Origin: Catonia carolina
Lineage: Eukaryota > Arthropoda > Insecta > Hemiptera > Achilidae
Length of the DNA stretch: 64,000 nucleotides
Reading direction: 5' to 3'
Assembly (NCBI GenBank): GCA_035578175.1
Contig: JAQMRL010000001.1
Span: 60,845,553-60,909,552, forward strand
Shown one piece after another: positions 61,201-64,000 of the stretch. How positions within the stretch are numbered: position 1 is the first letter of the stretch; each line of letters opens with the position of its first letter. Under the pieces are notes generated by a model. The model ran no database searches and had not been told where the DNA came from. It saw only the letters and a program-made list of their open reading frames with translations. The translations under genes and the position numbers were made by a program.

Positions 61201-64000
61201 CCAGAAGAGTTAGTATTAAACGAATGATATCATAATAAATATAAATTATTACTATACTAAGAACGAAAGATTTAGGCGGGTCGAACTCTCGCTCGTGTAT
61301 CCCTTCCACAACCTCCTATGTACTCATAGACTCCCCTTACGCTCTTTACACTGTTACAAGAAGTACACTGTTTTTACAAGTTACATTAAATATATTCTCT
61401 GTACTTTTTCATTTACTGCAGTAGAATAACATATTAATATTAATAAAATAGGCCTATAAATAGAATTGTATAACAGGTATCCCGATGAGATAATTATAAT
61501 TTACATAAAAATTAATGGAACACTGGGAAAATAACCACAACCGCACCGAATAACTCTTAAGGATAAAATAACCAAACTGAACTTCACGTCCAATAATCTT
61601 TTCGAGACTAAACGCCAACTGACCAACCAACAGGCCTACTGGTAACGCAATATAAGTTGACGATCGTCAGCAAGAGTAAGACTGGACTATGCGGGGGTTG
61701 AAAGTGTTACTATATGTGCTTTTCTAAATACATCATAGCGACAGCTTTAGCTCTTACATTGATTTATTATGTTTACAACTATGTCGTTTTATAAACATCC
61801 CATTGTATTATTTATTGATTCTTAATAATTATCCTAAATAATAAACATTCATTCTAAATAAGCCATATTACTAGGCCTACGCTATATTTAGTATCTTTTT
61901 TTGTCATCAGCAGTAAACTGAATTACTGCACTCTGACATTATTTGTAGTGTTAGACTAGTTAGTCCGTGAGTTCCGTCGATGCGAGCTTATTATCGTGAG
62001 TAATACTAGTTTTACGGTAATTTCAAAATGTTATTGTGTTTTAGGGTTTTCATATTTTATTATTTTCAGTATAGTTATGTTATATTGCAATTGAATTTTA
62101 AACAGTTCACTTTCTTTAAATAATTACATTACTCCCTACTTAGTTAGTGTGACGGGTCATGAACTGAATTTTATTACTTAAGTGTTCGTGGTGGTTACAT
62201 TTTGAGTTACAGGCTTCATACATGTCTTTGCTTTTGGGTTGGCCGATGTAAGTAGGATATATAGTATACTGTCATCCGCATGGTAGGTGCAATCGTCAAC
62301 TTATAGCGCGTTACCAGTACTTGTAGGGTAAAATCGTATTGTTTCGTTCTCTATTATAATATTTTTGACTATCTATAATACTGTAGATTTATAAATTCAT
62401 TATGATGTGTGGTTATCAACGTACATAATAAAGAAATTGTATCGTTATAGCAGCACTGAAGTCAATGAATTATTGACGAAGACAAAACTTCCATGTCTGG
62501 GTGACTCGCAAATAATAAACAGCCTTCCATATTTCATTTTAATTTTGATTATACAGCTATAACAAACTTTTACATCCCCTCACATTATAACAATGTTTAC
62601 CAAACTTTTTTTCGTAATTTTGAATCCACGCAATTGAATTATTAATTTTGAAAAGTTATATCATCTTCATTAATCATAGGGTGTGAAAGTAAATGTAATT
62701 TACATCTTGTTTTAATTTTCGTACAAAATATACACTTTACAGGTAATAAAACATACTTGCGGTAGTCCTGTACTAGATATTTAACGTGGAGTACATTTTT
62801 TGAGCGTAAAGGGTGAAGTGAACTTTAAAATATGGTATAAGTTACAAGTCAACAGGAGTAGTAAGAGAGGAGAAACTGCTTGACTGGTGGGAGAGGCGAG
62901 GTGAGGAAGTGGCGAAGTACAGAGAATACTCCTACCCACCTAAATTTATCGTGTTCATTATAGTAATAAAGTACTTCTCCGTCGATGTGTACTGTTATCA
63001 TCTTCAGCCTTCTTTTCGTTCCACTACCATCTTCATTTCCTAAATGCTAAATTGCTAAGGTGGTGGTGATGATGGTGGTTTTGACTGTCATAATTTTCTT
63101 ATTTTGTACCGCTATGATTACATGCGGTAATCATACCGCATGTAGCCTCTCTTGTCCTCTTCCGTACCTACCAAGTTGTATATGTGTGTGCGCGCGCGCG
63201 TGTGAGTAGGAGCGTGTGCAACCATGTAAAAGTCTTCCCTTTATTACTACATCAACAGCCAACCTTGATGAGCAAAAAGACACCCTAGGTCTTCTGCGCA
63301 TCTTAAGAGTAGACCATTCTAAACTTTTACCGTCTTGCAGGGTATCGCCTATGTTGCTCTGTTCATCCATTACTTTGCTGAGCGTCCTATTTTCCATCTC
63401 TCCTTCCGTTCCAGACTGCTGTACCACATTTCTTCATTCATCCAATGAAATATAGATTTCTACAATATATGTTTTTGACATATCCTGCTATGGTAAAAGA
63501 TATCAAACCAATTAATGCTCGAAATTCAAATGAAATAAAGAGTAACCCTATTAAAATTGATTCAATAATTTAAACGTATTCTATCCGTATAAATTATTTT
63601 GTAATCGTAGTCTGAGACTACAGTTGTAGACAGAAAGAAAAAATATATAAATATAAAAATAACTGGTAACAAATGAAATGTTAAAATTATTTTGTAATAT
63701 AAAACGAACGTGATTTTTTTAGGTTTGTAATTCAAAGACGTATAAAGTACACCGTTCTGAGTACAGCTGTTCGGAACGACATCTTAAAGTGGCGCTTTGT
63801 GTTCAGTAATATTGATGATACAATCAGGCTGGAGGAACGTATCTTGAGGATTTTGGCCATTGCATCTGTTGAGAAACGACCAAACCATCCACTTTTTTCC
63901 AAGTAATAAATTCTAATAGAATTATAACTGATATATATTTAGTATAACTAGAAAAAAACCTATTCACTTTATTAATTTATCTTCCAGACACTTTTTTTGG
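25959..64000 (+). CDS. M1 aminopeptidase N-like gene, catalytically inactive, 3' end beyond window
   Basis: Twelve exons (listed separately) join in phase to an open reading of about 845 residues. Seen: an N-terminal hydrophobic signal peptide (about residues 1-26), the M1 opening (VPLHYRLEITPYL, 54-66), RAFPCFYNP at 184-192 where active members have FPCFDEP, GLITF at 326-330, a helical C-terminal domain and the Cys pair in ELACVMGNLSC. Active-site motifs are replaced: GAMEN to IGQNN (320-324), HEXXH to EQVAM (351-355), catalytic Tyr to Lys430. Known: M1 enzymes of this type are zinc exopeptidases, usually at the cell surface in insects. Inference: a secreted or membrane-anchored protein that cannot bind zinc and has a binding or structural role. 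Any GPI or transmembrane anchor lies outside the window. All splice sites are GT-AG and there are no stops, so it is not a pseudogene. Confidence 0.88.
26540..26900 (+). mobile_element. RTE-like retrotransposon 3' fragment
   Basis: Broken frames read ERKILRRIFGPVKEDNWRV, the well-known segment near the C-terminus of RTE-type elements, followed by degraded tail sequence. Stops and frameshifts are frequent. It lies in intron 1 of the M1-like gene. Confidence 0.6.
26940..27220 (-). repeat. SINE family B
   Basis: On the minus strand it matches 49340-49560: a tRNA-like head (CACCAGATTGGTCAAGAGG-type box A), GAGACGAAG-like and GGTTCAAATCC box B, then ACCGGTGTACTTTG, GGTT...CTCTCAGGAATG and CTCATCTCATTGG. 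A third copy is at 46385-46665. Confidence 0.65.
27320..27465 (-). repeat. tRNA-derived SINE (family C)
   Basis: The minus strand begins GGTTGTTTCGGTAACGTAGTGG (at about 27462) and has GGGATCGATTCCC as the box-B arm, a near-perfect T-arm. It lies 100 bp from the family B copy. Confidence 0.55.
27625..27755 (-). repeat. SINE family A, truncated
   Basis: The minus-strand sequence AGGCACGGCATGTTTTCATACG and the tail GAACAGTCCGGCGTTAAACG match 1483-1612. Box B is degenerate. Within intron 1. Confidence 0.6.
27756..30860. other. Remainder of intron 1, no gene recognised
   Basis: Short frames (for example 28564-28773 minus, Lys/Arg-rich; 29906-30124 both strands) show no recognisable domain. No exon with M1 homology is seen between 26204 and 30861, and the phases of exons 1 and 2 already agree. 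Confidence 0.5.
30861..31123 (+). CDS. M1-like gene, exon 2
   Basis: Codes residues 83-169 plus two bases of 170. The acceptor is TTTCAG/ATTCAG, the donor AG/GTAGGT. It continues the beta-sheet N-domain (IQVRTETDLIGVDCEKLSI, YEVNMCFHGFLNRDGTGIF), corresponding to the part of M1 enzymes just before the FPCFDEP block. Confidence 0.85.
31880..32300 (-). repeat. Dispersed repeat, relative of 18480-18820
   Basis: In reverse complement it shows GACCCGACACGAAC, ACCCCCTGAACCT, AAAACATGTTTTTA and a TG-rich stretch (CACACACACACAGG on +). Located in intron 2 of the M1-like gene. Confidence 0.5.
32335..32735. repeat. Dispersed 400-bp repeat, copy 2
   Basis: It aligns with 19990-20405 in the same orientation, including TAGTTCTGTTTCTTATCACAT and CTCACTCCTCGTTTT. 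It lies in intron 2. Confidence 0.65.
33433..33463. repeat. (ATT)n microsatellite
   Basis: About ten ATT triplets in intron 2 of the M1-like gene. Confidence 0.85.
33959..34117 (+). CDS. M1-like gene, exon 3
   Basis: Codes residues 170-223 (both ends split codons). It carries ATNFKNGLVKRAFPCFYNP, aligning with the T-F...AR-AFPC-DEP block of M1 peptidases, then IKTTFEINIVTRAEDT. The DE of DEP is replaced by YN. The acceptor TTTTTCAAG is an AAG type, weaker than usual, but the phase matches on both sides. Confidence 0.85.
34800..35265 (+). mobile_element. RTE-like retrotransposon 3' end
   Basis: A broken frame gives NKIEERQPNCYGHLRKM, KRGRPRKECRIV and RDKDVCGKWPRTVEQLL, the usual order at the C-terminus of RTE-type polyproteins. 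It ends in a TAT/ATT-repeat tail near 35250. The copy lies in intron 3 in the gene's orientation. Confidence 0.65.
35266..36967. other. Rest of intron 3, non-coding
   Basis: Two diverged copies of a segment are visible (about 35870-36000 and 36430-36730; shared TTTGGAGT.ATTTT, AGCTTGCAGTTAAG and GAACAATATCAACTCTA). No gene was recognised. Confidence 0.5.
36968..37291 (+). CDS. M1-like gene, exon 4 (GAMEN region)
   Basis: Codes residues 223-331. It starts with the TDSKKWLTRKFYPTLPLTLEQVGFVVG part (end of the N-domain). It includes FYKKYFGVLNPFMKLQLVKVPE, equivalent to the strand before the substrate-binding loop, and ends VFDFIGQNNAGLITF. Aligned on GLIT, the exopeptidase motif GAMEN is replaced by IGQNN, so the N-terminal-amine-binding Glu is Asn. 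Donor AC/GTGAGT. Confidence 0.9.
37375..37445 (+). repeat. tRNA-like fragment
   Basis: GCTTATATG...CTAAGGAGTTCAAAGCTGAAGGTCCTGGGTTCGATTAC resembles the anticodon and T-arm half of a tRNA with box B GGGTTCGATTAC. The acceptor stem does not pair, so I read it as a SINE head rather than a functional tRNA. Confidence 0.4.
38730..38745 (+). terminator. Histone-mRNA-type 3' stem-loop 1
   Basis: GGCCCTTTTCAGGGCC forms a 6-bp stem with a TTTC loop and fits all 16 positions of the metazoan histone 3' stem-loop consensus (GGYYYTTHTHARRRCC). No histone coding sequence precedes it within a kilobase. Confidence 0.6.
38817..38832 (+). terminator. Histone-mRNA-type 3' stem-loop 2
   Basis: GGTCCTTCTCAGGACC forms a 6-bp stem with a TCTC loop and also fits the full 16-base consensus. 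It starts 87 bp downstream of the first. The stem bases differ from the first in a compensatory way (CC/GG to TC/GA), which speaks for a conserved fold. Confidence 0.6.
38870..39370. repeat. Dispersed repeat with internal direct repeat
   Basis: The block TTTTCTCAGCGA...TTTAGCTAC-TGGTCTT occurs at about 38890 and again at 39310. A reverse-complement relative lies near 43925-43985 (CAGCTAAAGTCG...CGCCGAGAAAAC). Confidence 0.5.
39372..40805 (-). mobile_element. jockey-type retrotransposon, 5' truncated
   Basis: The minus strand carries the second half of a jockey reverse transcriptase (separate entry). A 3' region of about 430 bp contains degenerate repeats rich in ATACAATTAC, and the element ends in a short pentanucleotide tail (ATAGA repeats at 39372-39390 on +). 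It lies antisense in intron 4 of the M1-like gene. Confidence 0.75.
39813..40805 (-). pseudogene. jockey reverse transcriptase fragment
   Basis: Read on the minus strand: LLVTDYIASSMEQK, FLDVAQAFDRVWHTGLLHKL (first catalytic Asp region), a frameshift between about 40680 and 40580, then PQGSILAPLLYSVYTLDLP, ATYADDTAILAQD (catalytic ADD), TDTVKYLGLTFDKRLTW, PMWTYGSQIYGS and APIYVSN. These are the RT domain and thumb of jockey-clade elements in the usual order. The 255-codon open part (39813-40580) is uninterrupted. The N-terminal RT part and the endonuclease are missing. Confidence 0.85.
40806..41757 (-). pseudogene. Retrotransposon ORF1 fragment with FP-type C-terminal domain
   Basis: The minus strand starts MENGSKLATSATASDGG (Met at 41718) with a coiled-coil-like stretch (FEELLENGRPLERK; LVEEYNHLICKIEESNNLLQ). 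It continues FNNVPYF, then RLQLKRGLYQAPIILSFIS, IYINEARGNFYYDLFKTGKEL, KHVWYNNEKCLLGK and ANYESFLSTG. The order R-NN--F-GVP ... RLG ... PI-V-F ... IYINE ... VW ... is that of the Baculo_FP-type domain found in ORF1 proteins of insect retroelements. Several frameshifts and stops are present. A poly(A)-like run on + at 41757-41780 lies at its 5' side. Confidence 0.55.
41790..43480. other. Non-coding part of intron 4
   Basis: No domain-bearing frame was recognised. Short frames at 42970-43236 (minus, hydrophobic) and 43255-43440 (+) are probably chance. Confidence 0.45.
43480..44100. repeat. Dispersed repeat relative of 3700-3870 and 38870-39370
   Basis: GAGGCCTCCTTATGGGTTAGAT at about 43838 matches 3829. 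The block CAGCTAAAGTCG...GCCGAGAAAAC at 43930-43985 is the reverse complement of the block near 38890 and 39310. A TAGA-rich stretch follows at 44150-44195. Confidence 0.45.
44876..45614 (-). mobile_element. Internally deleted mariner, 739 bp
   Basis: Inverted ends CGAGGGCAGTCCAGAAAGTC (44876) and its complement (ending 45614) are flanked by TA at 44874-44875 and 45615-45616. The ends differ from those of the mariner at 5787. The interior keeps the 5' start and the 3' half of the transposase gene joined by a deletion, in frame (next entry). Confidence 0.9.
44973..45545 (-). CDS. In-frame deleted mariner transposase ORF, 190 aa
   Basis: It starts in MVPRRFSVQW; the N-terminal part includes CAAIQNTASCEVRSVI, typical of the start of some mariner transposases. 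It then jumps directly to LLIDFLERGTTI and on to HDNARPHTAN and SPDLAPSDYHLF, with 34 residues between the last two catalytic Asp. The first catalytic Asp and most of the DNA-binding domain are deleted, so it cannot be an active transposase. The frame is nevertheless fully open to the end. Whether it is expressed is unknown. It is antisense to the host gene in intron 4. Confidence 0.8.
   Translation of the reverse strand: MVPRRFSVQWLSSRASERSVSLFVVFQQQLKMCAAIQNTASCEVRSVILLIDFLERGTTITSARYCETLEKLRRAIQNKGRGKLTGKILFFHDNARPHTANRTREVLDAFKWEVFLHPLYSPDLAPSDYHLFPTMKTWLATQRFDDDAELQEGVTNWLKSQAVDFCDAGISKLVHRYDKCLNLFGDYVEK
46067..46244 (+). CDS. M1-like gene, exon 5 (zinc-site equivalent, motif lost)
   Basis: Codes residues 331-390. 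The first base completes Thr331 from exon 4 (GLITFT), then RKDIHLDDLCKIDATIW leads into IGEQVAMQWINQYL. This aligns with VVAHELAHQWFGNL: the first His to Glu351, the general-base Glu to Gln352 and the second His to Met355, while the flanking QW is kept. The loop to the third-ligand region is about five residues longer than usual. The LNEGFA position reads LLEYAKL, so the third ligand is Glu378 or Tyr379 depending on the gap. Donor AAT/GTAAGT. Confidence 0.9.
46385..46665 (-). repeat. SINE family B
   Basis: On the minus strand it has GAGACGAAGGTTCGTGGTTCAAATCC (box B region), ACCGGTGTACTTGG, CTCTCAGGAATGGCC and CTCATCTCATTGGG, the same order as 49340-49560. It sits 140 bp downstream of exon 5. 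Confidence 0.65.
47304..47382. repeat. (AG)n microsatellite
   Basis: About 40 uninterrupted AG units within the RTE-like element. The RE/SL-repeat frames at 47262-47539 are artefacts of this run. Confidence 0.95.
47801..48634 (+). pseudogene. Reverse transcriptase fragment
   Basis: 47801-48250 reads DDDQFGFRRRMGNRDAILAL, FVDLEKAFDNLDWSKM, RKGVRQGCSLSPLYFNLYIE and LRIADDIEVLAE, in the canonical RT order with the catalytic ADD preserved. A stop follows (TGA at 48248), then the thumb (REFCYLGSKKT, 48338-48634) in another frame. Upstream KTAGIDNIPTELLL (47530-47580) is the usual start of the RT palm. At least four lesions. Confidence 0.8.
49190..49269. repeat. (AC)n microsatellite
   Basis: About 40 uninterrupted AC units in intron 5, just downstream of a repeat block shared with 3290-3430. 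Confidence 0.95.
49340..49935 (+). repeat. SINE family B, interrupted
   Basis: The head CACCGGGTTGGTCTAGTGGTG holds box A (TGGTCTAGTGG), then GAGACGAAGGTTCCGTGGTTCA (box B degenerate), TTACTGGTGTACGATGGTTGGG and CTCAGGAATGG to about 49560. The expected tail (GCTACACCTCATTT...CTCATTGACTCATG) continues only at 49885-49935. About 320 bp, including a triple AATCCTG repeat, are inserted between. Confidence 0.6.
49936..52029. other. Introns 5 (end) and 6, no further gene
   Basis: Apart from exon 6 (50355-50481) no coding segment is recognised. Short overlapping frames at 49934-50161 have no domain. Confidence 0.5.
50355..50481 (+). CDS. M1-like gene, exon 6
   Basis: Codes residues 391-432 and one base of 433. 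It corresponds to the stretch from the third ligand to the catalytic tyrosine (AL..D......THSLQNEEKLGSKISKLKG). Family members typically have ISY-KG; here it is ISKLKG, so the transition-state tyrosine position is Lys430. Acceptor TTTTCAG/TTT, donor G/GTAATA. Confidence 0.85.
52030..52310 (+). CDS. M1-like gene, exon 7
   Basis: Codes residues 433-526. It begins CHIVRMMAMLYDDSYFEDVL, aligning with the G-A-VLRML...LG...F..GL helix of M1 enzymes. It continues to VSPWILNKGYPLLDVEVI, equivalent to the W-T-Q-GYP-V-V segment at the end of the catalytic domain. The middle is acidic and diverged. Acceptor TTACAG/GG, donor CAG/GTAAAT. Confidence 0.88.
52874..53505. repeat. Exact 314-bp tandem duplication
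   Basis: The unit starting TGAATGAAGCGCCATTGTAA at 52874 repeats at 53188 and the copy ends at about 53501-53505. By eye the two copies are identical. The segment lies in intron 7 of the M1-like gene. Confidence 0.9.
53506..54862. other. Rest of intron 7
   Basis: It contains SINE family D at 54600-54765 and otherwise AT-rich DNA without recognisable features. Confidence 0.5.
54600..54765 (+). repeat. tRNA-like SINE (family D)
   Basis: GCGATGGTAGAGTGATCAG (box A-like), AACTGGCTTCTATGCC, GGATCCCGGCTCAATTTCCGG (box B-like) and CAGGTCTGACAATTTG, ending in a TCATCA repeat. The reverse complement is found at 2795-2955. It ends about 100 bp before exon 8. Confidence 0.5.
54863..55103 (+). CDS. M1-like gene, exon 8
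   Basis: Codes residues 527-606 and one base of 607. It opens KRFITKMDM (equivalent to QERF in relatives), then LYTIPLSFNIGS, the W-IPL-Y-T strand of the small beta domain. It ends VLANVGCI, leading into the conserved RVNYD block in exon 9. It lacks the usual Trp before IPL. Donor ATAG/GTAGGA. Confidence 0.85.
55104..57588. other. First part of intron 8
   Basis: No coding segment or clear repeat was recognised. Confidence 0.4.
57589..58225. mobile_element. Long inverted-repeat element
   Basis: Left arm (about 57589-57715) and right arm (about 58095-58225) are imperfect reverse complements over about 130 bp. They share AAGGG-AAA-GAATTACA, GTTCCCGATGGACGT, ACCAAC and TATCCCTTTAATTAA-AAGGGAAT. 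The 380-bp loop has no coding potential. It looks like a fold-back MITE. Confidence 0.65.
58226..59557. other. End of intron 8
   Basis: No gene was recognised. The open frame 59277-59495 just upstream of exon 9 has no M1 similarity and ends at a stop well before the acceptor at 59557. Confidence 0.5.
59558..59844 (+). CDS. M1-like gene, exon 9
   Basis: Codes residues 607-702. Across the junction it reads AFCRVNYTIRNWEKL, matching the G-YRVNYD-NW signature. It continues ENRAQIIDDFFTF, LSYLRHEKSYLPWYAASKAIFKL, all typical of the start of the helical C-terminal domain. Sequons NYT and NET are visible. Acceptor TATTCCAG/CA, donor GAG/GTAAAT. Confidence 0.92.
59911..60123 (-). repeat. tRNA-derived SINE with intact polymerase III boxes
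   Basis: On the minus strand it reads GCCGGCCGCATTGGCGCAGT with box A TGGCGCAGTTGG (60101-60112), box B GGTTCGAATCC (about 60059-60069), the family A body AGGCACGGCATATTTTCATA and an A-rich, AATAAT-type tail. Both boxes are consensus, making it the best-preserved SINE in the window. It lies 67 bp downstream of exon 9, antisense to the gene. Confidence 0.8.
60973..61208 (+). CDS. M1-like gene, exon 10
   Basis: Codes residues 703-780 plus two bases. It continues the helical repeat domain: LNLVDDALKNLGITFEN, then LMELACVMGNLSCTQFSESIFNEWRN with the conserved Cys pair of aminopeptidase N-type proteins. The donor I prefer is GA/GTTAGT at 61209, because its phase fits exon 11. Without splicing the frame runs to a stop at 61227, so retention would give a shortened product. 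The end of this exon is the least certain junction. Confidence 0.78.
61637..62319. mobile_element. Terminal-inverted-repeat element, about 683 bp
   Basis: TACTGGTAACGCAATATAAG at 61637, continuing TTGACGATCG, is matched in reverse complement at 62290-62319 with only a few differences over 30 bp. The interior has no open frame of note. Located in intron 10. Confidence 0.5.
62320..63722. other. End of intron 10
   Basis: It includes a short alternating GT/GC run (63183-63206). The overlapping frames at 63131-63455 lack recognisable domains. Confidence 0.45.
63723..63902 (+). CDS. M1-like gene, exon 11
   Basis: Codes residues 781-840 plus two bases. FVIQRRIKYTVLSTAVRNDILKWRFVF and RLEERILRILAIAS match the R--VY--A---G---W-F--- and E---IL-ALA segments of the M1 C-terminal domain. 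Acceptor TTTTTTTAG/G, donor AA/GTAATA. Confidence 0.85.
63988..64000 (+). CDS. M1-like gene, start of exon 12 (cut by window edge)
   Basis: A pyrimidine-rich acceptor ATCTTCCAG ends at 63987. The one base needed to complete Lys841 follows, then CAC TTT TTT TGG. Only 13 bases are visible. Confidence 0.6.

Noticed and set aside
63131..63455. Overlapping 98- and 79-residue frames on opposite strands
   Set aside because: No domain recognised, and they include an alternating GT/GC run; they lie in intron 10 of the M1-like gene.

Overview
The window looks like AT-rich nuclear DNA of an animal, most likely an insect. The protein-coding signal is one intron-rich gene embedded in long non-coding DNA full of mariner, Harbinger-like, jockey-like and RTE-like elements, tRNA-derived SINEs, MITE-like inverted-repeat elements and satellites. 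I see no bacterial features (operons, ribosome-binding sites, CRISPR) and no intact rRNA or tRNA gene. A hemipteran source is plausible but not provable from this sequence alone.

The only convincing host gene is an M1-family (aminopeptidase N-like) gene on the + strand. It runs from a signal peptide at 25959 to beyond the right edge. I could join twelve exons (25959-26204, 30861-31123, 33959-34117, 36968-37291, 46067-46244, 50355-50481, 52030-52310, 54863-55103, 59558-59844, 60973-61208, 63723-63902, 63988-end). All junctions are GT-AG and every phase agrees, giving about 845 residues without a stop. The fold-level landmarks of M1 peptidases are present in order, but the catalytic set is gone. 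The GAMEN motif reads IGQNN, the zinc motif HEXXH reads EQVAM, and the catalytic tyrosine position carries lysine. This is a well-preserved pseudoenzyme rather than a pseudogene and is the most interesting item here.

Left part (1-25900): no convincing host gene. It holds two deleted Harbinger-like elements (105-840, 853-1848), a mariner with one end duplicated in inverse orientation (5787-7293), two copies of a MITE (7908-8175, 13948-14224), a GC-rich 103-bp tandem repeat (8692-8945), a long AGT/AGC triplet array passing into a 32-bp minisatellite (11920-12930), and an almost complete RTE-like retrotransposon on the minus strand (15001-17960) with three coding lesions.

Right part (25900-64000): the introns of the M1 gene carry the repeats. 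Intron 1 has SINEs and RTE scraps. Intron 4 has a decayed RNase H-type retroelement tail followed by two perfect histone-mRNA-type stem-loops (38730-38745, 38817-38832), a jockey RT abutting an FP-domain ORF1, and a 739-bp mariner whose transposase ORF was fused in frame by an internal deletion. Intron 5 has a second RTE-like element and SINEs. Intron 7 has an exact 314-bp tandem duplication. Introns 8 and 10 have inverted-repeat elements. All repeat-family names come from reading motifs by eye; no database was searched.
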